From NCBI GenBank assembly GCA_003427395.1, contig BFEA01000556.1, positions 609,565 through 653,336 of the forward strand: a stretch of DNA of 43,772 nt. The letters run 5' to 3'. A program made the position numbers and the translations under genes. The notes under the pieces were generated by a model. That model had not been told where the DNA came from. It saw only the letters and a list, made by a program, of their open reading frames with translations, and did not search any database. This DNA is from Chara braunii. Lineage: Eukaryota > Streptophyta > Charophyceae > Charales > Characeae. Below are positions 1 to 10,927 of this stretch, one piece after another. Each line of letters begins with the position of its first letter. Position 1 is the stretch's first letter.

Positions 1-82
<82 letters not shown>
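1..82. repeat. (TC)n microsatellite at the window start
   Basis: An uninterrupted TC dinucleotide run that continues off the left edge, so its true length is unknown. It borders the ~172 bp tandem repeat directly. Confidence 0.97.
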
Positions 83-84
<2 letters not shown>

Positions 85-1060
85 CATGTTTTGTCCATAT
101 CTTCACTTTGGTGTAAATCACTACTTTTACTCATCATATACTCATACTTTGTCAATTTCCTCACTCCATTGGAGATCGTCACTTTGTACTTTGTGTTTTC
201 AAACTTGTGGGTGAATTTCACTAAGTCGCTCTCCATGTTTTGTCCATATCTTCACTTGGGTGTAAATCGTTACTTTTGTTCTTGCTTATTCTAGTGTTGT
301 AGTCATCATCTACTCATGCATTGTCCATTCCTCACTCCACTGTAAATTGTCACTTTGTTCTTTGGTGTTTTCAAGTTTGGAAGTGAATTTCTCTCACTCT
401 CCGTCCATGGTTTGTCCATATCTTCACTTGGTTGTAAATTGCAACTTGAATTTTTGTTCATTCTAGTGTTTGTGAGTTCATTCCTTTATGAATTGTCCAT
501 TACCTCACTTATATATAAATCGTTACTTTCACTTTTGTGCTTTCAAGCTTGGGAGTGAATTTTTTTCACTCTCCCTCCATGTTTTGTCCAATCCTTCACT
601 TGGGTGTAAATCGCAACTTGAATCCTTGTTCATTCTAGTGTTTGTGAGTTCATTCCTTCATGCATTGTCAATTTTCTTACTTAGTTGTAAATCATCACTG
701 TCATTTTTGTGTTTCCAAGTTTGGAAATGAGTATATTTCACTTTACCTCCATGTTTTGTTCAATTCTTCACCTGGGTGTAAATCACAACTTGAATCTTTA
801 TTCATTTTAATGTTCGTGAGCTCATTCCTTCATGCATTATCCGTTTCCTCACCCAGTTATAAATTGTCACTTTCATTTTTGGATTTCCAGGCTTAGGAGT
901 GAGTTTCTCTCACTACCTCTATGCTTTGCCCAAATTCCTCACTTGGGTGTAAATCGCAACTTATGTTTTTGTTTATTCTAGTCTTGTGAGCTCATTCAAT
1001 CATGCATTGTTCATCTTGTTGCTTAGTTGTGAATCGCCACTTTCACCCTTGGCTGCACTA
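82..1060. repeat. ~172 bp tandem repeat (satellite-like), about 5.5 units
   Basis: A diverged direct repeat. The recurring landmark TCCATGTTTTGTCCA, followed by a TTCACTTGGGTGTAAATCG-like segment, begins at about 82, 232, 404, 576, 748 and 918. Spacings are 150, 172, 172, 172 and 170 bp. Units also share CTCATTCCTTCATGCATTG and TTTCACTCTC segments. Short open frames cross it but are not conserved between units, so I do not call genes. The unit length is close to a nucleosome repeat and similar to many plant satellites. Confidence 0.85.
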
Positions 1061-1986
1061 GTCATATGTTTAGAGACTTGACCATTATAACCCATGCATC
1101 TTGTCAAATCCCCCGTTGGATAATGTCCCACCCCAGTCATGGGTATCCTCGTAAGTCGTATGTGTATGGTGGTGTTGTGTATTTGCAATAGTTCACCCCC
1201 CCTTGCGCTCTATTTAAATGTCACTCTACCCCCGCGTGCCTTATTTAAATACCGCTTTACCCCACTTGTGCTCTACTTGAACATAGAAAAAGGGGAGTAG
1301 GAAGAAGGACTGCAACTGTTGCTGTTGCTATTGTTGATGTTGAGGGGACTACTGATTTTTGTAGTTGATGCCTAGTCAAAAGTTAAGCTATTGTTGCTGC
1401 TGAAAACAGTTGTTAGCTCCCCAACCAAGAGCAGGTCTGAAAACGGCCAACAAACCGGCATAACCCAGGGGTGCGGAAAACCAACCCTGTCAAAAAAAAG
1501 GATATGGGTGTTGAAACTTGACAGACCCCATATCCTAGGTATAGGTAGACAGTCTGCAAAGTCCCTAGGCCATCTGAGTCTATTTTCCCACAAAAACTAA
1601 AAATGAACATTGTCGAACTGTTCACTCAAAGCCTCGTGCAACGCCCGAAACAGGCAAGTAAGGGCAAACGACGACGGAATGAGACCCAAGTTTAGGAAAT
1701 TTTTCATTAGGGTGTATACAAAGGGTCTTTGAAGTTACAAGGTCATCTGACATCGTTTAGGTCTGCAAACACAAATCTAAGTTTTTCGGTTCTCATTCCC
1801 CTATCAAAACCGGGAAAATCGACAATCAGAGAAATCCGAGTTTTTCGTGATCTAAGTTTTTTTTGCAAAGTTTGGGTGTCTGGTGCAAATCTGAATTTCG
1901 CAAATATTAGTTTTCTGATGATTCGGACGGTGGGACAATGCAAGTGTGGAGACTAAAGGAATAGGGGCACCTTCACTCATTTTTCC
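1061..1986. other. Intergenic stretch, no gene recognised
   Basis: Mixed AT/GC sequence with short overlapping open frames on both strands and no domain I recognise. The segment around 1390-1610 is open on both strands, which argues against either being a gene. It may hold old transposon DNA. Confidence 0.5.
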
Positions 1987-2638
1987 TTATCCACCTTCTT
2001 CATTCATCCACCATAGCCAACCACCTTCACTCCTTCCTCCTCCACCTCCTTCATCTATCCACCATAGCCAAACACCTTCACTCATTTTTCCTCCTCCACC
2101 TTCTTCGACCATCCCCCATAGCCAACCACCTTCACTCCTTCCTCCTCCATCTTCTTTAACCAGCTGCCATAGCCAACCACCTTCACTCTTTCTTCCCCCT
2201 CCACCTCCTTCACCCATCCACCATAACCAACCACCTTCACTCCTTCCTCCTCCACCTTCTTCAACCATCCGCCATAGTCAACCACCTTCACTCCTTCTTC
2301 CTCCTCCACCTCCTTCACTCATCCACCTTAGCCAACCATCTTCATTTTTTTTTCTCCTCCACCTCCTTCACGCAACCACCATAGCGAACGACCTTTACTC
2401 GTTCTTCCTCCTGCACCTCCTTCACTCATCCACTATAGCTAGCCACCTTCACTTCTTCTTCCTCCTTTATCTCCTTTACCCATCCACCATAGCCAACCAC
2501 CTTTACTCCTTTCTCCTCCACCTCCTTGATCCATCCACCATAGCTAGCCACCTTTACTCCTTCCTCCTTCACCTTCTTCAACCATCCGCCATAGCCAACT
2601 ACCTTCACACCTTCTTCATCCTCCACCTCCTTCAATAA
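1987..2638. repeat. C/T-rich minisatellite alternating 51 and 54 bp units
   Basis: The landmark CCATAGCC (with variants) occurs at 2011, 2062, 2116, 2167, 2221, 2272 and 2326. The spacings are 51, 54, 51, 54, 51 and 54 bp, a regular 105 bp dimer. Each unit reads roughly CCATAGCCAACCACCTTCAC followed by a TCC/TCT-rich segment. Both spacings are multiples of three, so a frame stays open on the plus strand (1946-2638, Pro/Ser/His-rich 17-18 residue repeats) and others on the minus strand (Gly/Glu/Trp-rich). Near 2340-2350 an indel shifts the plus-strand repeat to a Leu/His-rich frame. With no start, signal or domain to support translation, I call it a noncoding minisatellite. Confidence 0.88.
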
Positions 2639-3740
2639 ACAACGCCACGATCAAAGATATATAGAGCAACGAATCGTCAAAGGGTTCTTAGGTAGGACGG
2701 TAGGACGGTAGGACGAATAGAGGATAAGCTTTGATTAGGCTTGAGGGGTCTCTCTCCCTTTCTCCAAGAAGAAAAAAAGGAAAGTGTTTGAGGGTTGGAA
2801 AGGATTTGAGCGCAAAGTGCTTGAGGGTTTGAAGGTTGACAAGTCCAAAAAGGAATAGAGATAATTGTTGAGTGAAAGCAAGGTCAATTGACTCAACTAG
2901 CACCCCGACTGCGTGACTAAGAGAAGAGGATGGCTTGGACAATGGAAAGAAATGAAGAAGGAAGGAACCAAAGGACAAAGGAAATTAGGCATGCGGGAGG
3001 GACTATGTGTTGACCCAAAATGGGGGTTGTATTTGTCTCCATTGTATTGAGTGTGCATGTGAGTAGCCTCTAAAGATGCCTTGAGCTGGATTGTGCCCGG
3101 ATAGGCCAGGCGGCAAAAAAAAAAGAGGGACAAAAGCCAAACAGGTTGTGAACGTAATTATTCCCTAAATGAGTCATTTTGTGCATATGGTCTCGATTGT
3201 GAAGGAAGGAGGTGGTCTGTATGGTTCGGGCCCACAAAAGTGTCGGACGATCGAGGCAGCCGCCAAGTCACATGGGCATGCAGGTGGGACCTCAAAAAGA
3301 CTAAGGGGTGCATAGAGAGCAACAAGACATGATGCATGATGCATGATGCATGAAAAAGAAAAAACAAGCACGTAGACCAGCCAGAGGGTAAGGAGCGCTC
3401 CCCCTACCTCTCTGAAGTTGTTAGACCTTGCCTTTAGTGAATGGATGTGTGGCCCAAGAATGACGTTTGGCCTATACATGAGAAGTTCTCAAAGAAACCC
3501 TGGTCTACTTGAGTATTGGAAAGTGCAATTGCCTGCAAACATAAAAAGAGTATCAAGGAAGTGACGCTTGCGAGAGATCAAGAAAACTACCCACCTAGCG
3601 AGAAAGTTGAGCTACATCCCCAATGTGAAAGCTCTCTCGCTCATCAGCCCATCCCCATCCATCGCAAAGCACTAGGTGGGGATGACCCTGTGACGAATGG
3701 CTCCGCACCCTGAGCATGAGCGTGGGTGAACCCGAGCTAA
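2639..3740. other. Intergenic stretch with two tiny tandem repeats
   Basis: No gene recognised. It contains three copies of GGTAGGAC (2691-2714) and three and a half copies of the palindrome-rich heptamer CATGATG (3328-3352). Open frames here are short, mutually overlapping and without recognisable motifs. Confidence 0.5.
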
Positions 3741-5340
3741 CTGGGACCCGCAGAGTGGTCGACTAAGGGTTGAAAGTCTAACAGGGTGGGGCCCTACACC
3801 GGGCTCTCTTAGGGGGCTAGAACAGCAAGCTTATAAGAGAATCAGGTCCCTATCCATCAAATATATGCGGAAGGGCACCAACGAAGACGAGACTGGATAC
3901 CTTGGTAAGGCCGCATGAAAAAAAGTGATAAGGGGCAAAGAAGAGGAAGGCCTGACGATTCTAGACTTTGAATCTCAAATTCATACCGACTTGCAAGATG
4001 GGTAGTGAAACTGGTATTAGAAAATAATTGGCACTCATGGGTTGAGTTGGCCATAGATATCCTAACGAAGGAAATAAGGCTCTTATGAACAGAGGACGTA
4101 TGGGTAGCCCTTATGACTCCATCCCTTGTCAGATCCCACGTCAACTCCTCAATTTGAAGGGGCATTTAAGATGCTTGGAGTAGAGTTATGTCGTGAGTCC
4201 TTCAGCCACGAAGGAGCAGGTCCTTGCACAACGGACTTCTTAGAACCGGAGCATAGGAGACCAGTTTGGCCGCTTTTGGTCATCGCCAAAGTCCCTAGGG
4301 AACTGTGGCTATGCATGGATACAGCATGGGGTATCTAAGGTTGCTGACCTATAGGATTCAAAATTATTGCAATGACGGTCTCCGTAGGAGTTAAAGACTA
4401 AAATACATCACCTGAGGTAGGTCCCTGAGAGGGTACAAAGGATCATAGAAAGTATTCCAGAGCAATGGAAATCCATCCGAGAGCCCCCCTGCAGGCCTAT
4501 GGAGGTCATTGGGTTCGACATAAAACTGAGAATGGGGGATTCCAATCCTTAAGGTTAAGGTCCTCTTGGAGGGTGAGGACACAATGGTTAGACCAGACAC
4601 ACTTGAAAAAATTCTCGAGGGCTCTATGGTTCATATCCTGCTCTCTGAGGAGCAAGTGGTTAGACTCAGCTTTAATGTGGCCTCAGTGGTAGTGAGAACC
4701 AAAAAAACAAACAAAGATGAAATTGTCTATGATTGTTCGATAAGCCAAGAGCCTGTTCATAGACTCCTTGTTCTACCGTTGGATGGCAATGGCTGGACTC
4801 ATCGATGCTAGAAGTCGGTCGAGGAGCGTTCCTCCCCGGTCTCCAAGTCACATTGGTTTCCTTAGGAAAGATGTAGCAAGGCCGGCGCAAGATACCATCA
4901 ATTAAATTTCAAAGTCTGGCATGGTTGCAGTCCCATAGAGCGATTCCTATAGCAAGATGGATGATAGAGAACCGAATGGATATAAATCCAATCTGCGGCA
5001 GATGCAGGAAAAGGAGAAAACGGTAACCTATCTTTGGTGGGACTGTATAGAATCTAAGAGAATTTGGTCCTTGTGGGAAATACTATGGGACAAGCATGTG
5101 GAGGTCAAGATAGGCTGGAACGAACAATTCATGGTGGAGGGTCTGGTGGGCAAGTCAAAGGAAACAGGCCAAGGTTGGTGTCATGTTGCCATCTCTTGTC
5201 GAGTTGCCATTATGGAGGTTATTTGGTTCCTACGAAATTATAGACTATTAAGGAGCAAATTTCATTTTGACCTGGTAATCATGAACACGACTTTCAAATA
5301 TCAGGTTTCTGATCTAAACTGATTGGAGGAGGGTCAATCG
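3741..5340 (+). pseudogene. LINE ORF2 remnant (post-RT region and zinc-binding domain), 5'-truncated
   Basis: Decayed C-terminal half of a LINE reverse transcriptase polyprotein. Segments in different frames align by eye to the minus-strand LINE of this window. Around 3940-4110, the frames reading ARWVVKLVLENNW and ELAIDILTKEIRLL..TEDVW match that LINE's LAEYILAKEWGLLKPRDVW. Around 4440-4480, IIESIPEQWKSI matches IKRAIPAHWLSI. At 4957-5322 an open frame holds the zf-RVT-like segment WWDCIESKRIWSLW and then VAISCRVAIMEVIWF, matching YIAMVCRGAVMETLW in the other copy. The endonuclease and RT catalytic parts are absent, so the copy is 5'-truncated, as is usual for LINE insertions. Several stops and frameshifts make it non-functional. 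The exact left edge is uncertain. Confidence 0.8.
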
Positions 5341-5854
5341 GGCCAGGCAAAGAATAAAGGTCAGGATACATGGGGAGAGAAAGTTAGGTTGCACAAGTCG
5401 ACTTCGCGCGGGATTAACATTGAGCCTTGGTTGATGGGCCGACACCCTCCTTGAACCATCAGTTTGTTTTATCCATGATAGGTGGTCCGGAGCAACCTTT
5501 CCCGACCTACTTGATCTTATCACTAGCATTGAAGTAGTAGAACTAAGAAGGTACTTCAGAAGGATGGCAGTGGGTTTAATGGGCTAGGGAGGGAAGATAT
5601 TATGGTGCCTAGGGGTGAAGAGGTCTTATTTGCCAACTTCACTGTCACTTGAGGTAAGAGATTACAAATCATTTTATGTTTGGGATGTTGGGCCTTGTTT
5701 CCAACAGGTGCAATTCCTCATCAATAGAAAGGAGCCATTGAAATCCTCCTGCCTTCTATCTTCGGGGGGTTATACCACCCTGACAGCAGGAGGTAGGGCC
5801 TGAAACGATAATTAAGAAAAGAAAAAATAAAAACAAAAACAGAAAGCATCCAGT
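5341..5854 (+). other. LINE 3' flank with dispersed repeat copy 1 and an A-rich tail
   Basis: Noncoding. Positions 5682-5740 hold copy 1 of a dispersed repeat (GGGATGTTGGGCCTTGTTTC, then CAACAGGTG and CATCAATAGAAAGGAG) that recurs at 19536 and 40907. An A-rich tract at 5811-5847 follows about 70 bp later and looks like a decayed retroelement poly(A) tail. The terminal inverted repeat of the PIF/Harbinger element begins only a few bases after it, so the DNA transposon appears to have landed at or near the LINE tail. Confidence 0.55.
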
Positions 5855-5884
5855 GGCTAGGACCCACTTGTGAAGTAGTGCTAC
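5855..5884 (+). repeat. Left terminal inverted repeat of the Harbinger element
   Basis: Matches the reverse complement of 13774-13803 at 28 of 30 positions. It begins GGCTAGGACCCACTTG and ends AGTAGTGCTAC. The similarity stops abruptly inside both ends. Confidence 0.85.
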
Positions 5885-6946
5885 GTCGCGACCGTGGTTT
5901 CGATCACGTGTGGCAAATTTGACTGATCATAACCTCAGACGTTTGCTCAAATCGACGTTCTTCCCAATTCGCAGATCAGCTCGTGACAGTTTTCCCCCAC
6001 CGTCCAATGACGAGAATCATTTTTTATTTTTATTTTTATTTTTTTGGAAGCCTTAAATCGGGCGCGAAGTAGCAATATTACAGTTTTGAAATGGGGGGGG
6101 TGATATTGCAACTTTGATTTCCTTTGTGCCGCTTGCACCATCGAAGTATAGCACACAAAAAATAAAAATACCCACGCCCTCTTACAGGACTCATCCGCCT
6201 CTAACGGGTTGTCAATGTGCATGCTTGTCAACACTGCGGTTCTTCATCTGTCCGTAATCACGTTTAAGTGCATTTGTGGTTGTATGTACTTAGACTTTTT
6301 AACGAGCAATGTTCATTGAATTTCACATTGTTCCCACACATGGTTCCATGACAAAAAGTTTCGTAAAATGGACAATGACCCTCGATGTGAAAACAGACCC
6401 GCGGGTTGGGCCCTGCCCTTTCGTTATGAACCGTTTTGTTTTGGTGCCCGAACTGCATGTACTCATGCACTTTGAACTTAGTAAGGCACGACAATTGAAC
6501 TTGCCAAAGGTACGGTTTTGGGGTGACGTTCATTCTATAGCCTTCCCTAACTACCCTTTGCAGTTCTGTTGACGTCATCTTCGTTATATCCCTCATTTCC
6601 ATCTCCATCCCCCACGACACAAGCTTCCATGGTCAACGAGTGGGGTCCAGAGGGACTGTCCTGCATCCAGTACTGGGGGTACTTTGAGTCCCAGAAAGAA
6701 GGGACACCGGTCCACAACTCAGAAGGCCCGGGACTCACGAGCACTACCAGGTTTGTAGTGCTTCCACAATATCGGCCCTCCTAGTGTACAGGCAGCAAAA
6801 CTCAGTACCCCTCGCTGGGGGTTCTATCATGGCATGCAAGGAGCTCATAGGTTCTGCCTTCCAGCCCATCCACAGGTTGGGTCGTTGGCCAGCCCTGTTC
6901 ACATGACGTCATATCGTCACCTACCTTCACGTCACCGGTTACCTTC
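5885..6946. other. Harbinger left subterminal region, no gene recognised
   Basis: About 1 kb without a recognisable coding region. It has a few short frames on both strands, a T-rich low-complexity patch (6021-6048) and a G-run near 6094. It probably carries the promoter and leader of the plus-strand Myb/SANT-like gene, but I see no clear TATA element or start signal. Confidence 0.4.
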
Positions 6947-7426
6947 ATGGGAGGGTACAGGTTGGATGTTGGTGGAGAAGATGAACATGCTAAAAGGCAG
7001 AGGTTGAGGATGCGAGCCATTGTAATGGCCGAGGGCCACTTTCCGGACATTGCACCTCAAGGCAATCCCCCGCATATGCAGTCTCCATCCCAATGTATCG
7101 GCAACCATTGTTCAAGTCCCTTGCAGTCACCCCTAACATCAGTCAATTACGGAACACCCAGAGCACGTGCAGCGCACATAGGGACGTCCAACGAGGCGTG
7201 CGTTTCACCCATGTCATACTCTGCTCATCATCAGACATCGCAGAGCAGAGGCGGTCGCCAAGACGGAGGGCAGGAGTCATTGCAGCCATGTGGCAAAGTG
7301 GATTATGTGATCTCCCTCATTATTCAGGAGACTGAAAATAGTTTTGTGGATGTGGGTGGAGTCACTGCAAATGTGGAGTGTGGTCATGCGGGTGCTTCGC
7401 CTACGACTCCTTCTCCTACACCATAG
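6947..7426 (+). CDS. Possible N-terminal exon of the transposon's Myb/SANT-like protein
   Basis: A 159-codon open frame on the same strand, just upstream of the Myb/SANT-like frame (33 bp from its stop to the next start). The sequence is hydrophilic, rich in Ser, Pro, Gly and His, with a short basic patch near its start (KRQRLRMR). Such disordered leaders commonly precede the Myb-like domain in Harbinger accessory proteins. It is not in the same frame as the downstream gene, so joining needs splicing or reflects a frameshift. I recognise no domain, and it could be a chance frame. Confidence 0.3.
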   Translation: MGGYRLDVGGEDEHAKRQRLRMRAIVMAEGHFPDIAPQGNPPHMQSPSQCIGNHCSSPLQSPLTSVNYGTPRARAAHIGTSNEACVSPMSYSAHHQTSQSRGGRQDGGQESLQPCGKVDYVISLIIQETENSFVDVGGVTANVECGHAGASPTTPSPTP

Positions 7427-7459
7427 CATGAAGGAAGTTTGTGAACGTCAGCAGGTGCA

Positions 7460-8146
7460 GTGGAGATGACAACCATTCAGCAGCCTGACACTCGCGAGAC
7501 GTCGTTGCCGACATTTCATGGTGGTCCCTCTGGTGCTTCATCGGATGAACGTTGTCAAAGCCACAAATCTTTTCCATCGCCGATGGACGTCCAAAAGAAT
7601 ATGGAGCGGTGGGGGGAGGAGGGAACTGCTGAACTATGTCTGGCACGCAACGAAGTCAACCTCCTCATTGGAAAGGAAACGGAGGCATACAGGCGGGCTC
7701 GTATGAAAGCCGATTTTTGGAAGATCGTCGAAGCAAGGATGAGGGAGAAATCATACAATAGGACTGACGACGAGTGCAAGGCGAAGTTCTCTCAAGTGCT
7801 TGATTATTATAGGAAGTTGAAGAACCATGAGAGATGGTCCCGTTTCCCGAGCTATTAGGACATGAACTTAACGAAGAAGAAAAAATATAACGTCGACTTC
7901 ATGCTTCGCAGCAGCTGGTACGACATCATCAACGTCGTCAAGAAGGACATTGATTCCGTTAATTTGGCAATTTTGGTGGACCAAGGTGTCGGCGCGAGGT
8001 TTGGGGAGGAGGATGATGGTTTGTGTGATGGTGATGGCGAGACAGAGGGGGTGAGCGACGACCCCGTGCTTGGTTCGGCCAGTGGGTCGGGGGCTCCAGG
8101 TCTGTTGCCTTCGATCCAACTCAAATGCACGCAAGTCGGGCGTTAA
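7460..8146 (+). pseudogene. Harbinger Myb/SANT-like DNA-binding protein, one in-frame stop
   Basis: The accessory protein that PIF/Harbinger elements encode beside the transposase, needed in known elements for nuclear import and terminal binding. The first frame (7460-7858) contains a trihelix/Myb-SANT-like segment at about residues 70-130, with FWKIVEARM, CKAKFSQVLDYYRKLKNH and FPSY. A TAG at 7856-7858 interrupts it. The same frame then resumes with DMNLTKKKKYNVDF and SSWYDIINVV and runs to 8146. Family members usually read YPSYWDM here, so the stop looks like a single Trp (TGG) to TAG change. Beyond 8146 another frame continues plausibly to about 8360 with a helical region (AITEVMRKHTVATDSVRR), so a frameshift is also likely. 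It is the plus-strand partner of the minus-strand transposase. Confidence 0.75.
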
Positions 8147-8705
8147 AGCCATAACCGAAGTCATGCGTAAACACACGGTCGCAACAGACAGTGTGCGAAG
8201 ATGTAGTGCGGCGTTTGGCGCGAAGTCATGAAACAACAGTTGGACGCGCACAGGAAATCGATGAAATAGGATATTGCCACGCATGAAACGGTTACATACA
8301 TCATGAGGGGCAGGGTGGATAACAAATATAGATTCCTCGTTGAAGTTATCCGCAGTTGACGTCCTCCGGCAAACCCTTCTACCTCGACTAACCCACACGC
8401 CAATGACCCCAATTAGTTTGGAAACCTATGACCTTATCATTATGTACTTGTGGAGTCGATGTCGGTCATTGTGCTGTGTGACTGTCGAGACGGTGTGCGT
8501 GTTGTAGACAACGGTGGTCGTTGTCTCTGTTACACTTTCCGACATGAACAGAACGTAGACCGCCGCGACGCGGCAAAGGTGTTTTTTTTTATTATGACAT
8601 TTTGACCGTAGCAAGGGTGGGCCTTCTGTCATATGCACCACCTCTTGTCGGTCACTTTTGCTTCCATGTCAAGGACGAATGTGCCATTTTGCGGATGGCA
8701 TCAGT

Positions 8706-8710
<5 letters not shown>

Positions 8711-8764
<54 letters not shown>

Positions 8765-8765
8765 N

Positions 8766-8853
<88 letters not shown>
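8711..8853. repeat. (TC)n microsatellite, ~143 bp, one ambiguous base
   Basis: A pure CT run with a single N at 8765, inside the Harbinger element and downstream of its Myb/SANT-like gene. The N probably marks a join or unresolved repeat length. Confidence 0.97.
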
Positions 8854-8856
<3 letters not shown>

Positions 8857-9146
8857 CGTTGTTATCCTCTTTCAAACGGAGTACATATTATGCACAAAAA
8901 ATAGATTTTCCCACCTACCGTTGGCTTTTGCATTGCTCAGTCCCACTCCGACTGTCTACTTAGGAAATGTCGTTTCTGGTTTGCTATCCTCATTGAATGG
9001 GAGCACATATCATGGATGACCTATGTTGTTATGGGAGGAAAGCCTTCCATGACGTTGTTTTTTTAACAGTATGGCTTTTCACTTATCTATTCGTTTTTTT
9101 TTTATTTTTTATATACCTTTTTCGCCAATCATTTATTCCCAACCAT

Positions 9147-10452
9147 CATTCCCACCTATCGATCCCACCCACTGATCCAACCTATCATTACCGCCTAAAT
9201 TCCTACATATCGACCCGACCTATCAATACCTGACGATCGCAACTATCGATCGCACCCATCGATTTCACTTATCGATTCCACCTATCGACCCCACCTATCG
9301 ATTCCACCTATTGAGTCTACATATCGATCTGGACTATCGATTCCACTTATCGATTTTACCTATCGACCCTCCTCCCCCCGCTGCTCCTCCCACTCTTAAA
9401 TTCGATCATTCCTCCCGCTCTCAAATCTGATTCCTCCTCCCACTTCTCCTCTCAGGCCTCTGCATTCCGTTACTACCTACCGACCCCACCTATTGTTACC
9501 GCCTACTTACCCCACCTATCGATCCCTCCTCCCGGTCCTCCTCTCGATCCTCTTTCTGATCCTCCTCCCGCTCCTCCTCTCGCGCCTCCTCCTTCCTATC
9601 GTCCTTTCGCTCCTCCTCTTATTCCTCCTCCCGCTCCTCCTCTCACTCCTCCTCATATTCCTCTGTCTTTCGTTACTGCCTACCAACCCCATCAAATGAT
9701 CAGATCTATCGATCGCACCTATCGATCGCGCCTATCTATTCCACTTATCGATCCCACGTATCGATTCCACCTATTGATCACACCTATCAATCGCACATAT
9801 TTATCCCACCTATCGATCCCACGTATCGATTCCACCTATCGGTCACACCTATCGATCCCACCTATTGATAACACTTGTTGATCACACCTATCGATCACAT
9901 CTATCAATAACGCTTATCAATCACACCTATCGATTACACCTATCGCTCACATGGATTCACTCCTATCAATCGCATTTATCGATCGCACCTATCGATCGCA
10001 CATATCGATCACACCTATCGATCTCACCACACGGATTCACACCTATCGATCCCACCTATCGATCACACCTATCGATCTCACCTATCGATGAAAACTATCG
10101 ATAACATATATCGATCATACCTATCGATCACACTTATCGATTCCACCTATCGATCCCACCTATTATTTTCACCTATTCATTCCGCCTATCGATTCCACCT
10201 TTCGACCCCACCTATCAATTACACCTATCAATTCCGCCTATTGACCCCACCTATCGATTTCACCTACAAAGCCCAACTATCGATCCTACCCATCATTACC
10301 TATTGATCCCACCTGTCATTACCTATCCATCCCAGCTATCGTTACCACCACATATTATTACCAACTTTCGGTCTCACTTATCCATCTCAGGGCCTATGAT
10401 TTCCACATGTTAATCCCAAGTATCAATCGAATTTTCTCACCCCATCTATCAA
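9147..10452. repeat. 13 bp minisatellite, consensus TATCGATCNCACC
   Basis: A degenerate tandem repeat carrying the palindrome ATCGAT. From 10045 to 10141 eight successive ATCGAT sites start at 10045, 10058, 10071, 10084, 10097, 10110, 10123 and 10136, exactly 13 bp apart. Elsewhere the array is more diverged, and at about 9370-9690 it is interrupted by a C/T-rich CTCCTCCCG-type tract. Thirteen is not a multiple of three, so three units cycle through all frames and give a 13-residue peptide repeat of the PTYRSHLSIPPID type. That is a by-product of the array, not a gene. It lies inside the Harbinger element, between the Myb/SANT-like and coiled-coil genes. Confidence 0.9.
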
Positions 10453-10812
10453 AATTGTTTTTTGTTGGCTAAGTGAAAAAAACGTTTTTTCACTGTTACT
10501 AGGGGTGATAACATTTGATAGGGGTTCCCACAAAAATGAAAACAAGAAAAAAAAAGGTATGAGGAAAACCTCCTCGCTTTGACACTCATAAGCCAACGCA
10601 TTTGTGTTCGTGAACATGGTCCGGATAACAGCACAACGTAATGAAAGTTGGGGAAAAAAGATAAGAAGAGACAGAAGGGAAAGTTGATGACGGAATGAGA
10701 AAAGAAAAAGATTGTCATTCAAAATGAGAGCTTCATTGTTACTCATCGACATCATTCCTTACAATCTCATATTTGTGCGCACAATATCAATAGCAAGTGA
10801 CGAGAACAACAC

Positions 10813-10864
10813 CTATCGAGCCCACCACGATGGATGAGTCAGATTGGGGTCTAGCAAATTTTCT

Positions 10865-10927
<63 letters not shown>

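Noticed and set aside
1946-2638. 230-codon Pro/Ser-rich frame as a cell-wall protein gene
   Set aside because: The frame is explained by the 51/54 bp minisatellite. The repeat register changes midway, there is no signal peptide, and the opposite strand is open too.
9493-10306. Series of open frames with PTYRSHLSIPPID-like repeats
   Set aside because: The 13 bp unit cycles through all frames, so the peptide repeat is automatic. Frames begin and end wherever units vary.
9147-10452. CRISPR-like array
   Set aside because: Units are 13 bp, contiguous and without unique spacers, in a eukaryotic transposon.
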